A program made the translations under genes and the position numbers. The notes beneath the pieces were generated by a model. That model ran no database searches, was not told where the DNA came from, and worked only from the letters and a program-made list of their open reading frames with translations. Positions 49,391 through 62,136 of a stretch of 64,000 nt of DNA are shown piece by piece; positions within the stretch are counted from its first letter, which is position 1; every line of letters starts with the position of its first letter. Source of the DNA: Daedaleopsis sinensis (Eukaryota; Basidiomycota; Agaricomycetes; Polyporales; Polyporaceae). The DNA is taken from positions 2,604,001 through 2,668,000 of the forward strand of contig CM066308.1 of assembly GCA_033807695.1 (NCBI GenBank), in the 5' to 3' direction.

Positions 49391-50482
49391 TCAGGAATAC
49401 ATCCCAGCAAATTCGTCCCGGTCGTGATTGTATTCAAAGTGTGCCTCGGGAAGCGCTTCGCCCGACAACTGCCCATTGGGGCCGGCACGACGGTCGCCGT
49501 TATCCCGGTCGTCCCGCAAAAACGCCTCAAAAGCACGTTCCGCAATTTCGGCCTCGATAAAAGCGTCGAACGGCGTATCGACGGCTGGCGCGAAGCTGGA
49601 CACGAACCCGAGGCTGCGCGCGGCGCCGGAGGGAGTGTCGCCTTCAGGCTGCGCGATGACCGGGGTTCGACACGTCGGGCAGGTCGTGTGCTATGGAGCC
49701 CGCGCACATTCAGGGTTGGCAACGCGTATCAGGATGGATGTCGGACGGCAGTTTATCGATCAGTCAAGTTCACACCGAACGGGAGGATATGTATCACGCA
49801 CGCCTTGGTACAGCCAGCCGCGGATACTGCAAAGCGACGAAGGGTGGAGATGGAGAGATGCATCAGTCAGGGTTGAACATTGCGGCTTGAAGCTGGGCCG
49901 TTCTGTGTGTAGGAATACACTCAACTCTTTGCGACAAAAGATGTGGCCGCAGGTGTTGACGAGACGCGTCACGCCCAGCTCCTCGGTCGGATGCGCAGGA
50001 GAGTCCATGGCGACGGCCGTCTCTTCTTCCGCAAGTATGGCGAGCAGCGACGTCAGGCATATGGGGCATGTGGAATCTACCGTACGCGCAGTCAGCGTGG
50101 AATACGTGTCCAGCGCGTGATGCCAGGCATGCTCGCAGGTCGCGTGGACACACACCTGACTGTCCCAGGGTGGCAAGGTCGCTCTCTTTGAGCTTCGGCA
50201 GGGATGTCGCAAAGGCGTCCAGCTGCGAGCTGCGTTGCCTACGGGCACAGTCATGCGGAGGCCATCACCTTGTCAGCGTGTGCGGATGATCATGTACATA
50301 GGCAGACACCAGGGGTTCGGCGGCTGCGTACGCGGTAAGTATCCGAGTGGAACTCACCGCATCTCCTCAACCATGTTGATGATATCAGTTCGCGTCATAT
50401 GGGCGGCGTCGGGATTGCGGTTGAGGAAGAACGCATCTGTCATGCTCCGCCGCCGGGGCGGAGAACGTGGATTGCTCGCCAT
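49391..50482 (-). CDS. Small RING finger protein, probable E3 ubiquitin ligase
   Basis: Five minus-strand exons (50482-50358, 50229-50156, 50076-49926, 49826-49802, 49690-49391) splice in phase to 224 residues. The RING spans about 70-132: CPIC (70-73), a long acidic loop, NTCGHIFCRKDIRGWL (107-122) and CPTCR (129-133). The position that is usually the sixth cysteine is Asp117, a ligand replacement seen in some fungal RINGs. The rest is an N-terminal helix (MTRTDIINMVEEMR) and a disordered acidic C-terminus. Exon 4 is only 25 nt. RING proteins bring E2 enzymes to substrates, and nothing in the context points to a substrate. Confidence 0.8.
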
Positions 50483-51490
50483 GTTCGTGTAGTCGAGTGT
50501 CGTGAGTAGCAAATGCGAAGGAGGTTGGCAAGCTCCGATTCCACTCGACCAGCCTGCTTGCGGGCACAGCATGGGCGGCTGTATTTAGCGATGCACGTGC
50601 TATCGCGCACTCAGCGATGCACAGCTTTCATGTGTATGTCCTTGAACTCATACCACCACCTTTCATAGTTCGACTTGATTCGAAACCACTCCATCCCTCG
50701 CCCGACAAGCGCAGACGCGGCATATTCCACAGCCCCGATTGTCGCACTTTTACCCGTGCAACCGTCAACATATATGCGAGCCGTGCAAAGCCGTGCAGCG
50801 AGCGTGTCGAGAATTCACGTTCTTCCTAAAGCTCCCATTGGCATCTCATCCGATATGCGCACATAGGTCACGCGCTGATCTGTCAACGATGCGAGCTGAG
50901 GCCTGAGGCCTGAGGTACGAGCTTCGGACGGAGGTGAGTAGTGCGAACATCGCCTTGCCAGAGCGATGGGCGATGTTGCGGGCTGATTTCATGGACGGTT
51001 GCCAGGGGATCTAGTACGGGTGCATCGCGCTGCCTTGCACCGGACGCAGGCTCGCATCGACATCAATCTCCTCGCGCCGCAGTCCACGGGCGCTATGTCC
51101 GAATTAGGCAAATGTTTGGCATCCGCAATCGCCAAACACGCTGGACAGCGCTGGACTCGGTGACAATAACCAATATCGCGTATACGGCAGACCCCTGGGC
51201 GCCCCCGGAATGTTGTACCATTGTGTTGTTCCCATTGTGGTCACAACGCGCTATAGCCTCGTCTCGATCGAGATTGCCCAGGGCTGCCCGTCGTCGTATA
51301 AAGCTTGTCAGGCTTCGAAGATGATGTCCGCAAGTTGTCGCTGTGCTGTCAACCAATCCTCTTCCTTTTCCCCTATTCTTATTCTTTTCCTTCTCGACGC
51401 TAGTCGTCATCCCACCACTGGTTCGGCTCTACTCTACTGACAACACGCACCAGCACACGTTCTTTACGACAAACTCGTTGCATAGCAAAC
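50483..51490. other. Divergent intergenic region
   Basis: 1 kb shared upstream region of the RING gene (-) and the GH71 gene (+). It includes a TATAAA at 51297 and a long pyrimidine-rich leader at about 51357-51400 ahead of the GH71 start. Confidence 0.6.
51297..51302 (+). promoter_or_regulatory. Likely TATA box of the GH71 gene
   Basis: TATAAA lies about 190 bp before the ATG and is followed by a CT-rich stretch, the usual context of transcription starts in highly expressed fungal genes. Confidence 0.5.
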
Positions 51491-53261
51491 ATGCTCTTCC
51501 GCACCTCCCTATACTCTGCAGGTCTCCTTGCTGCCGCAGCCTTCGTCAAGGCCGCGCCGACGAAGCTCGCTCGCCAAGCTGCCGGTGTCCCAAAGATTGT
51601 AGTCGCCCATCAAATTGTCGGCCTGACGGCAGGCTTCACCGTTGCGGACTGGACGGCCGACCTGACTTTGGCTCAAGCCAATGGGATCGACGGCTTCGCA
51701 TTGAACGTCGGCAACGATGCCTTCACGACCGAGCAGGTTACCAATGCGTAAGTTGTTCGTGGTGCTCATACACATGAGGCCGCATTCTCATAGATCCTGG
51801 TCACAGATTCACAGCCGCCGAACAGATGGCTTCGAACTTCCAGCTCTTCTTCTCGTTTGACATGAAGTGCGTAACAGACGAATCTGCTGAGAGATTTGTT
51901 CGCTAATCATTGCCTTCACTCACCACAACAGTGTCTTCCCGTGTGCCGCTGCAGGGGACGCCGACATCATCCGTTCCCTGACTCTTCAGTTCGCGGGTCG
52001 TCCGAACCAGCTCAAAGTCGACGGCAAGGCGTTTGTGTCGACGTTCGCAGGACAGCAATGCACATTCGGTCAGGCAGACGCCGCCTCTGGCTGGCGTTCC
52101 CAGTATACCCAGCACCCCGACATCACGGGCAAGATCCACTTCGTCCCGTCCTTCTTTATTGACCCCTCCACCCAGTTCGCCGCGTTCACTGGCGTAATGG
52201 ATGGTGACTTCCACGTGAGTCCTAGTTTGTATTGCCCGTCTGTAAGCCAGTATCTCACCGTGAGTCTCCCTTGACAGTTCAACTCTGGATGGCCGTTCAA
52301 GCTAAAGGCGGCAAACGCGGGTACCCTGGTTCCAGGCCTCGACATCAACAACATCCAAGGCGCGGGCGAGACTGCGCTCCAGCAAGCCATCGGTTCATTC
52401 GACGATGATACCATCCATCTCTCCGGTCTTACGAACATCCAAGGCAGCGCCCAGACGTATATGGCAGCTGTCGCCCCATGGTTCTTCACCCACTTCGGTG
52501 GTTCGCTTAACAAGAACGTGAGTGTCCCAGCAACAATCCTCGCCCTCCGATGCACTGCTCTAACACACATGAATGATAACATCAGTTCATCTTCGACGGC
52601 GACGAGCACCTCTGGGTCTCCCGCTGGGAGAACCTGATCGCGAACCGCGACAAGGTCAGCCTAGTTGAGATCGTGACCTGGAACGACTTCGGCGAGTCGC
52701 ACTACATCGGCCCCCAGCGCAAGAATATCCCGGCCGGCTCCGAGGCCTGGGTCAACGGCTTCGACCACCAGGGTTGGCTCGACCTCACCAGCTTCTTCGC
52801 CACGCAGTTCAAGACCGGCCAGGCGCCCCCCATTGACAAGGACCTGCTCGTCATGTGGGCGCGCCCACACCCCAAGAACGCGACCCCCGCCGACCCGCTC
52901 GGCCCTCCCCTCGAATTCCAGCTCGTACGTACCCGAACTCTCCCACCGTCTCCTCGCAGGCGCGCGTGCTGACGGATCCCGCACGATCACACAGTTCCAG
53001 GACAAGCTGTGGGCCGTCGTGCTCGCGACCGCGGACGGGCAGGTCACGCTCGCGACCTCGGACCAGAACACGCAGACGTTCAACGTCAAGGCGGGCGTGA
53101 ACAAGCTCCAGCTGCCGCTCACCGCCGGCGGCTTCATGCACGGCACGCTCTCCCGCAACGGGCAGACCGTCGTCGACCTCAAGCCCGACGGGTTCACGTT
53201 CAACCCGAACCCGGCCACGTTCAACTACAACGCGTTCGTCGCGTCCGCGCGCGCGCAGTGA
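51491..53261 (+). CDS. Secreted alpha-1,3-glucanase (GH71, mutanase)
   Basis: Endo-hydrolase of alpha-1,3-glucan, a wall polymer of many fungi. It acts in wall remodelling or in feeding on other fungi. Six exons (51491-51747, 51807-51866, 51932-52214, 52278-52517, 52586-52924, 52995-53261) give 481 residues. A signal peptide is clear: MLFRTSLYSAGLLAAAAFVKA, with likely cleavage before APTK. GH71 features follow: KIVVAHQIVGLTAGFTVADW, DGFALNVGNDAF, FQLFFSFDMN, TFAGQQCTFG, the PWFFTHFG region, DEHLWVSRWENL near 286-297 and VTWNDFGESHYIGP near 310. The protein ends soon after the catalytic core, so there is no extra carbohydrate-binding module. All junctions are in phase. Confidence 0.95.
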
Positions 53262-54510
53262 GTGCGCCCCGCCCGGTGTTCCGTGGTTCGTGCGTTTCGA
53301 GCTTCTGTCTGGTGTACTGTTAGCTTTCGTTCTGGGTTCGCTTTCGAATTTGATGGGGTCCTGATGTCTTGCTCCGCACTGCGGTCATGCGCATGCGTAT
53401 GTACCTGGGGTCGCAGTCGCGTTGGAGTGTGCGGTCTGGGTTCCGCTGAGGTCGCGTAACAACATATCCGGGCTGTATCCGATGTCTACCTGAATCTCAT
53501 CGCGATACATGTCGTCGTTGACGTTGACTTGATCCTGCTCTGTTCGACGTGTGTAGGTGCCACTGTCCGCATCAACATCCTGACGTTCGTGGTAAGCTCT
53601 GTTCTGGCTGTTCTGGCGGCTCAACCGAGTTCGAATGGCACATTGGAGGGAGGACTTGGGAGACAGCTGCGTGCTGCGTACTGCGATCGTACTACTCTAA
53701 ATTTGAATATGTACTTTTTGTCCGTGTGTTGCGACGCCTTGGACCGATGTGTGTGTGAATTGATCCAAGGGCCCTGTTAGACTTCGTATTTTGGAATCAT
53801 GGGCGATGATCGCGGTGTGAGAGGATCAGCACAAGTCAGTGATGGTGCGCATACGCTGCAATTATCAATCATAGCCTTCTATCAGCCTGATGACCGACGT
53901 TGGTTGATATCGATACTGGGACTATGTATGTACCCAGTACTTATGTACCTGAAGTGACTAGTGAGATCCCGATGCATATGTAGTCGGTACGATGCCAACA
54001 GTGACGTCAGATGTCGGAGGACCGGTTGTGGTTCCGGCTATGCGTGCCACCGCCAGTTCAAGTTGGCCATGATGAAAGAGGATGAAAGTGAGCCTCGATG
54101 CAGCACGCCGTAGTCATACTATATCGAACTTTGATTTGACATAATTTCGAAAGGCCGCCGCGGTGCAGCGTGTTGCAGCATGCGAATGCGTACGGCGGGC
54201 GGTGATGTGATGATGACAGCCCTACCCAAAGTTGATGCGTCCGAGTCGCACATACAAGTTCACCTGTGCTATAACACGATGTTCGATGCTATGTCAGATT
54301 ATTTGCATTATCGGGAAGTGTACGTACGGACATTCGATGAGGCTATGTTATGTAAGAAAACAGAATAAGTTACAGTGCTGTGTGTGGACAAACCGAGTGT
54401 GATGACGAAACCAATGCGTGAGCGACAGGAGAGACTCGGTCAGTGTGAATAGGTATGCGAGGATGGATGCTCAAGGTAGTGCGCGCTGCAGGTGGCATAT
54501 TTGCGGCATG
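53262..54510. other. Convergent intergenic region
   Basis: 1.25 kb between the 3' ends of the GH71 gene and SEN1. Only short open frames are present, and no gene is seen. Confidence 0.6.
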
Positions 54511-57500
54511 TTAGTGCGAAGACGACGATGAAGCTACACTGTCATAACAGACCTTCTTTGGGATGAATAAACTCGGCCCTTGCTTCTGGCGCTTCGCTGG
54601 AGGAGGCCGCGGTTTGGGCTTTGGGGCGGCCTCCGTGGGATCAGGCCCTGTCCCGCTTGCCCCTTCGTTTGAAGGATCCTCGGCGCGCCGTTTTTGACCC
54701 GCTTGCGCCCCCTCGGATGTAACGGCCACGGATGGGATTCTGGTCGAGGGCGCTTTATCCGGGTTGCTCGGAGCTGCAGGATTGCCGTTGCCAGCGGGTG
54801 ATGCAGGGACGTTCGAACGGTTGGCGAGCGACTTCATCTCCTGGGGAGTGACAAGATCAAGCGGAGGAGGCGCAGGGGCGGTGCTGGCGGGTGTCTTTGC
54901 CTGTTTGAGAGGCTGCGAAGGAGGTTTTGTGTACGAGACAGGAGCTGTGAAGTATGCAACGTCGGCCTAAGCGCAACTCCTTTAGTACATGTTCACAATA
55001 GGGTCATGTAAAGTGAAGAAACTCACCTTAGCCAGACATGATCGCGTCCTAGCATTGTCTACAATCTTCCGCCAGATGTCGTCACTTCTCTCCAGTGTCG
55101 GGGCGTTCCCGAGGACGAACAGGGACGCCTTTGCACGAGTCAGGGCAACGTTCATACGCCGCACGTCTGATAACAAAATGTGTCACAAAGGGTCTCATCA
55201 AAACGAACGACGTAGAGTGCCTACTTACCTCGTAAGAATCCAACGGTTTGCAGCCCTGGTCCTGATCGAACACAAGAAAGGATGATGATATCCTTCTCTT
55301 GGCCCTGGAAACCATCCACGGTGTTGAAGTCGACGGTCTGCAGTACTTCTTCACCGAAACGTTGCTGGAACGCGCGCTTCAACTCCGCGATTTGTCCCCG
55401 GTACATAGAGATGACGCCGACTTTGAAGTCCAGGTCGGATGTCGAGAACTCCTTGATTAGCCTGTTATAGAGTGCGACTGCGACCTGCACCTCGGCGCGG
55501 TTGATGATCGAGTGGCCGCCAGGAGCGTTCTGTTCTGCACCGAACTCTACGCTGAAGAAACGATATGTCCCGAACTTCGGATGACCCTGCCACACACGCT
55601 TCGTCTTCTCCGCCATGTCTGGACCATCTTGCAGTCGACCGTCATAGAACAGATTGCTCGGTAACTGACTAATATCTGGATGCATACGATATTGTATACT
55701 ATATGTTGCGCCATGAGAACTATGCTATACACTGGAGGGGTGGCACTTACCTCAACAGATGAACTGCGTCGGGCTGGCTTTTTTGGAGTCTGACGAACAA
55801 GGACTGGTCGTATCCAAGCTTGCACGCCTGCGACCAGCTTCAGCGTCGGCGCGATGACATGCAGGCAAGTACATACCTCTTGTGATTTGACCGTGGGTGG
55901 TAGTTGCTGAGGATCTGTTGATACGTCATGTCAACGTATCCGCCGGGATGGACAGACTTGATTGATACTTGCCTCCGACCAAGATACACGTTCTGCAACG
56001 GTATTTCATAGGTATGAGAGAGCTCAACTCTATGGCCTGCGCAGCCTCATCAATGATGACCACCTCGAAGTCGAACGACTCTAGGTATTCGTACGCCGAA
56101 GCTGATAACGTGCTGCAGATAACGTCTGCTTCCTGTAGGACCTCGTTACGGAAGCGGCGTCGGGTAGCATCCAGTGTACGGTAGTCTGACTTCTGCTTGT
56201 CCTTGACTTTGTCCAGCTGGTGGGTCAGCATAGCCTTCTGCTTGTTCAGTCGCTTGACATCTTCCTCCAGAGCCAACAGTTTTGTGCCATTATCTTGGAT
56301 AGCTGCCATCTCCTCGAGCTTATCTTGACGCTGTTTCTTCACGGTCTCAAGCTCGGCGCGCACCCGCGCCAGCTCGGTCCCGGCCTCCTTCGTGTTCCGA
56401 AGTTCGGGAAAAGAGTTGAGCTTCTGGTCCATGAGGTACTCCAGGGACACATCGCGGACACTGATGTTCATCGACTTCACGGCACCTATTCGAACAACCT
56501 TAGGATGTTCGGTACGGTGACCAGCGCCCGACACGCCCTCTTTGAGACGGTAAGCGATTTCATCAATGGCAGCGTTACTAGGGGCGCAAAGTAGGATCTT
56601 CTTTGGGATCTCCTTGTCACCCGGTCGCCCAATGGACTTGGCCCGACGAGAGAGATACAAGTGAACCAAGCCACAGATCGTAGACGTCTTACCGGTACCC
56701 GGAGGTCTGTAGTATTCTGAGTACCACACGTCGTGATGATCCATGCAAGCACTCACCCCTGTATGAGCGCGAAACCTTCCGTTCCAAGGGACTTGAGAAT
56801 GGCACTCGCTTGGGGTTCGTTCACATTGAATGTCTTCATGACATTCTGAACCTCGCTGCTCTCCACCCTCGACGGCTTCGGTAGTCGCGTATGTAAGATA
56901 CTGTCGAGGAGATCGTAATGTGGCAGCGCCATTAACGCAGCGTATTCGCGAATGAGTGTCGACAAACTTTGGCACCGGCACTATCTTAAGTAACGCAGCG
57001 AAACAGTAGAGATAGTCAAACGCACCTTAGAACCTTTCCGAGGGTCCAACTAGTGCCCACCTGAAGTCCAGGATCGCCACCCTGCACAAGGTACCGGACT
57101 GTCGTCTGAATTCCCAAGTACGAAGCGCGGTAACTCTGCACTTTCCCAAGGACACGACGTTTCGCGCCCGGACTTGTGAGCAGGACGATGTCTGAATCTG
57201 TGAGACTCCATTCCCTCTGCACGCTTCCATCGATGGAGATGTCGAGCTCGATATATTCGTCTGTATACTGGCGGCTGAGGATGCGACATTCGTATGAGTC
57301 GATGGGGGCCTCCTTGGACTCGACTAGCTGGTTCCACAGCTCCAAATAGAGGATGGGCTCGAAGACATTACGGAAGTGCACGTAGTCTTTGAAGCTGTCG
57401 GGGACAGGTGTCAAACGTGGTCGCTCTCCAGGAGGCATAAGTCCATTATGGTCGTAGTCCCATGCGAGCAACGTGCGGTATATACCAGCCGTGTCAGGTT

Positions 57501-60500
57501 TGAGACGGAGATGCATGCGGCGTGCATCGTCGCGTTTCCGGATCTGTTCGAGCTTCCGGATCTGACCGCTCGTCGGCATGTCGAGAATCTTGACCTGTCG
57601 TCTTTCGGTGGGCTTCTTGATCGTGGGTGTCCGCTGCAGCTTCGACAGGGCGGCAAGACCCTTCGGGCCTTCGTCGTCGTCGTCGCTGTCTTCTTCTTCG
57701 CTACTCGATGACGCCAAGGTGCTCGAAGCTGTCGTACTGGCTCTCGCGCTCTCGTCCTTGATAAGAGGCTTCGCTGGCCGTGGCGCCACAAGAGCTGGTC
57801 GTGAACTGGTTGAAGGTCCTACTGGACGCGAGTCCCGGTCGAGCCTCTTTTGGTCTCCAGAGGAGAAGTAGCTCGTGATGGAGGACCTGCTACTATCTTT
57901 ACGGTCCGGAACCTTCTTGCTCTTCATGTCCTTGTCTTTCGACGTCTTCAGGATGTGCCTGGGCTCTGCTTTCACCTTCGGCTCCTCCTTGACCGGCTTG
58001 GGTGGCTTCGGAGGGGGAATGAAATGCGATACGATCTCCACCTCATCGTCAGACTCGTCAAATGCTCTGACAGCCTCTTGCAGCCGGAGCAGTCGTGTGG
58101 AGTCTAACCTGGACTTCAAACGATTCGGATCGTTCTTCCTCGCGTCGTCGATATGACGTTGAATACGCTGGAACGTTTCTGCACGAGGACGGATGTTCGT
58201 GTCGCGGAAGCAGTCGAGCAGCGTCTCGAGGAGGGCGAACGACTGATGAAGCAGCTCCTCGTCTGTGAGGCGTAGCCACTTGGTGAGCTCGAAGAGGACT
58301 TGCTGCAGATCATCCACCATCTTCCTCCCGACACCGCTGAGCTTCCGCTTGGCGCCTCCTTCCTTCTGCGACCGCGCGAGTGCACCGGACTCGAGAGTTC
58401 GCCGCTGGGCCAGGAGGTCGCGCCCAAAGATGAGTGCGTCGCGCATCCAAAGGATCATCTCCTCGTTTTCAAAGAAACGAGCCCACCGCGGGGTTTGCGC
58501 AAATATGACACAAAGGGCTTCCGTCATGAGATGCCACCACTTGGGAATACGATCCTCCAGAACCTCTCCGGCGGTCTTGAGGAAGGCACTCTGCAGGAGC
58601 AGGCCCGAAGGACTCGAACACAAGGTATCGATGACGTCGGTGAGACACCGCGCAAGAGCCTGAGAAAGGGAGCATCCTTCGGGGACGGTTGTTGCGAATT
58701 GTGAGTAGGTCTGTAGGAACTCGGCGATTCCGATAAGGAATGAGTCTGGAAAGTGTTCAACAAGTGCCCGGAAACAGTCAAGACGTCCATCGACGTCATA
58801 CGCCAGGGCGACAAGGCCCTGCGCTGCTTCCTGTAGCGCCTCTACTGGGGAAAACATGAGGAACACCACGCCCCTGACGACAGCCTCCTGGCTGAGGAGT
58901 TCTACCGCAGCAGACGCGAGGTTGAGATCGGTGTACCGGCTGAGAACGTCTCGGAAGCCACTGCGGATGACGGTGAGGGAATTGTTGACAGTGGCCAGCA
59001 ACGCCTGTAGCGCAGCGGAGGACGGGGACTTCTTGAAGGTTTCCTCGAATGCCACGGGTTTCAGGTCGTCGATGTGGGCCACATGAGCGACAACTGACAC
59101 TAGCAGTGCAATCGCATCCGAATCGTTGCCTTCGATACCCTCATAGATGTTCCTCCAAATGCGCTCATGGATAAGGAAGGAGGTGTAGGTCGTCGAGTCC
59201 GCGCTCGGCGAACACAAAGAGTTGATAGTTGCTGTAACTCTCCGGACGTCCGTCAGTAAGGCTTGTCTGATGAGCTTCCTTGCCTGCTTGCGCGCGTCGG
59301 ACCATGGCTCATCCGTGTAACTTCTCCCGAAAGCAACGTTGACGAACACTCCTGAGTGTACAGTCAGAAGATCTAAAGCGATGTCTTGTCGAGAGGAGCC
59401 CTCAGTTTTGCCTTGTTGCGAAAGGACGGCAAAGAGAAGCTGCCAATGACTATGGGTCATCTGGTATTCATGTTGCAAGATCTCTACGTACCCTGGAGGC
59501 AATGCTCATCGCATTTGGACGAACGGCCTTGAACCGTACATGTTGCAACTCCTCGCATAGAAACTGCAGCACGGAGGGCAAGATGTCTTTGAAGACAGGG
59601 AGCTTGCCGACAGTGTTCGCGTATACCTCTATCCACTTCAGCTGCCAATCATCCTTCGCTACTGGAGAGGGAATATTGCACAACATGTCGGCATACCGTG
59701 TGTTATCTTTAATGGAGTTGAAAACGACATGCGCGTACTCAGGACCCTCATCTTGCCAGACATCGGGGCCCATGCGCTTCAGGACAATGATGAAGCTCTT
59801 CAAGACGTCGATGAAATCTATTGACCATGACGTAGCGCGAATGTGATATATGAGGATGTAAGTCAGTGAGTGAACAGGTTGCAAAATATGAAATAGCTGA
59901 CGGTTTCCGGTATCGTGCAAATGTCCTACTATTATATGACGAATGTCGAGGTCAAATGACCGGCTTGCTCGGAAGAGCTCGATAGGCACGAAACGGAGGA
60001 CAGTCGTGAATCCGGTCCAGGTTGCGAAGGGATCCTGAAGGAAGGAGAGCTTGTACCCGTCGCCAAAGCCATCAAGAAGGGTTTTGGAAGATGCTATAGC
60101 GTTGGCAACCGCCTTAAGGACAGTCATATGTGAAGGGAGGAAGTTCTCCATTGGGATGGGCGCAACTTCACATAGCGCACATTGTTTCTGAGCCCAAGAG
60201 CGGACTTCAGAAGCGTCGTCGAACAAGAGTGCGAGGAGTACCGGAGGCGGGATGTCGATGGGCCAAGACTTGATGGGTGTACGAGGACAGTAAGAGTGAA
60301 TGAGTGTGACGATACGGGTGTCTTGTAGCGTTTGCAAGTACGTGGTCATGAAGAACGTGATTGCGGGAGGAGCATCTGCTAGGGTGCGGCCACTCGGGGT
60401 ACCTGACTGTACTAAGAAGTCCTTCTCCGCCATGAGCTGCATAACGGTGTCGATAATGAACTTATGGAAGCTGTCATAGAAGTTTCTGAGGATGGCATCG

Positions 60501-60927
60501 CTGAAAGCACCGAAGAACCTAGAAAGCAGAGGATACTATTATGTCTTCAAACCACAAACCACAGTGGGGAAATCACTCACGTATGTCTTGACATTATCTC
60601 CGCCTCACTCATTCCCCTAACGCAGTAGCAGCAGCGTGCTAGCACACGCTTCAGATGGGCCCTCCATAATTCCACTGAGCTACTGTTGTACGCGTGGAGT
60701 CGGATGAGAAACACGGCGGCATCTCTGGTAACCTCGTCCGCCTGAGAGCAGAACCAGTGTTCGTGAGCAAGAGATATCTTGGAGATGTCGTCTAGCTTCT
60801 TGAGGTCGCCCAGTAGATATGTGGATATGAGCCGCAGTATGTCGTCTGGTGCAATTGCTACAGGTGCATCACGAAGATCTGCCAATTTCTTCTTCACTTC
60901 ATCCTTGCGCGGGGGCTGTGAGGCCAT
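54511..60927 (-). CDS. SEN1: Sen1-type superfamily 1 helicase
   Basis: Nuclear RNA/DNA helicase that ends transcription of non-coding RNAs and resolves R-loops. Ten minus-strand exons: 60927-60581, 60518-59492, 59460-57026, 56966-56757, 56706-55973, 55914-55877, 55827-55751, 55698-55229, 55166-55027, 54966-54511. They give 1977 residues (yeast Sen1 has 2231). The first ~1250 residues form the helical N-terminal region typical of Sen1, with an acidic/Lys-rich linker near 850-1000. Helicase motifs: GPPGTGKTS (1340-1348), CAPSNAAIDEIAYRL, VVIIDEAAQAIELSS (DEAA at about 1559), VGDPQQLPPT (about 1584), QYRMHPDIS (about 1625), VDGFQGQEKDIIILS and MNVALTRAK (about 1784-1792). The C-terminal tail is disordered with nuclear-localisation-like KRRAED and AKRQKQ. 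The intron after exon 5 is GC-AG, and the one after exon 2 would be only 31 nt. Confidence 0.95.
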
Positions 60928-61133
60928 GTAGCACTCTCCAGGTCGAGCGAGTCGTCGAGGATGTCGGAACGAGACGACACGGCGGAAGAGGGAGGGTGAC
61001 GGCGGACGTTACGAAATACTTAGTAGCCTCCGAGACGCGTCAAGCGCGTTCTTTGTTTCTGTTTGGTCCGTCATAGACGCCCCTAAGCTGCACTGCGGCA
61101 GCCTCGGATACATACCTTACCGGCGTCGTCGAC
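60928..61133. promoter_or_regulatory. Bidirectional promoter between SEN1 and translin
   Basis: Only 206 bp separate the two divergent start codons, so both core promoters must lie here. No TATA box is obvious. Confidence 0.6.
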
Positions 61134-62136
61134 ATGGATCCTCAGAACCTCGAAAAAATCAACGAGATACTTGACTCGGATGTTGCGATTCGAGAGGTAC
61201 ATTCTGGTCGTTACAGGTGCATAAAATCTACAAGTGCATTAACAAATCCTAGAAAATCAAAGAGCAAGTTGTTGAACTCGACAAGAAGACCAGAACACTG
61301 TCTGGAATCTTGAACAAGATACATTCGACTCGCTCGGAGCAAAGTACGTACGCGGACAAAATGCATGATTATTTATGCTCTTACCTTGTCTTGTGTAGTG
61401 GTCACGCTGCTCGATACTGCTCGTCCAATCCTCGAGAGCTGCCGAGAGACCACCGCAGCGTTCGCAAATGTCGTTCCAGAGAACCAGTTCTGGAGATGGA
61501 AGGAGATGTGGCAGAACTCATTGCGAAATGCTGTGTTCTCTGCCACTCTCATCGAGTATCTGAGCAGCGGCGCGCTCCTCTCATTGCCTGGTGTGGCGGA
61601 CATACTTGGCAGTACGTTTCTGTCTATGCTTTGCATTGCTCGAGAATTGACATTGTTGTACCCAGTTCAATCAGAATGGCAAGGCCGCTTTGCGCTGCCA
61701 GCTGAGGACTATCTTCATGGGGTGATATCCCTTGTGAATGAACTGGTATTTCATACCCTGCAATTAACACATGTCACTCGCTCATTATGTTCATAGTCTC
61801 GATTAGCTGTCAATGCAGTTACTCTCGGGAACTTCGAGCAGCCGATCAGGATATCTCTGTTCGTAAAGGACTTATTCGCGGGTTTTGCTATGGTAAACTC
61901 ACTGGTTTACACATTCTGCTGAATATCTCACCATCGATCTTCAGCTCAATCTGAAGAATGATACGCTTCGTCGTCGGTACGACAGTCTGAAATACGATAT
62001 TAAGAAGATCGAGGAAGGTGTGTGTATTCGGCTCCTCTGAAGCGTTATTGCTGATAATACTTGCTGAACCTTGTGGTCAGTCGTTTATGATGTCTCGCTC
62101 AGAAAGCTTGCACCATCCGCGAAAGAACAACCCTGA
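61134..62136 (+). CDS. Translin, single-strand nucleic-acid-binding protein (C3PO subunit)
   Basis: Seven exons (61134-61196, 61253-61343, 61399-61611, 61666-61745, 61797-61892, 61945-62017, 62081-62136) splice in phase to 223 residues, the normal size for translin (about 228). Family features: an N-terminal helix (KIKEQVVELDKKTRTLSGIL), FWRWKEMWQNSLRNAVFSAT, LPAEDYLHGVISLVNELSRL, the VNAVTLGNFEQPIRISLFV stretch, and LNLKNDTLRRRYDSLKYD with VVYDVSLRKL near the end. Translin forms an octamer with TRAX (C3PO), which cuts small RNAs; in fungi this complex also trims tRNA precursors. The TRAX partner is not in this window. The catalytic residues belong to TRAX, so this subunit is expected to be structural. 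Confidence 0.95.
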
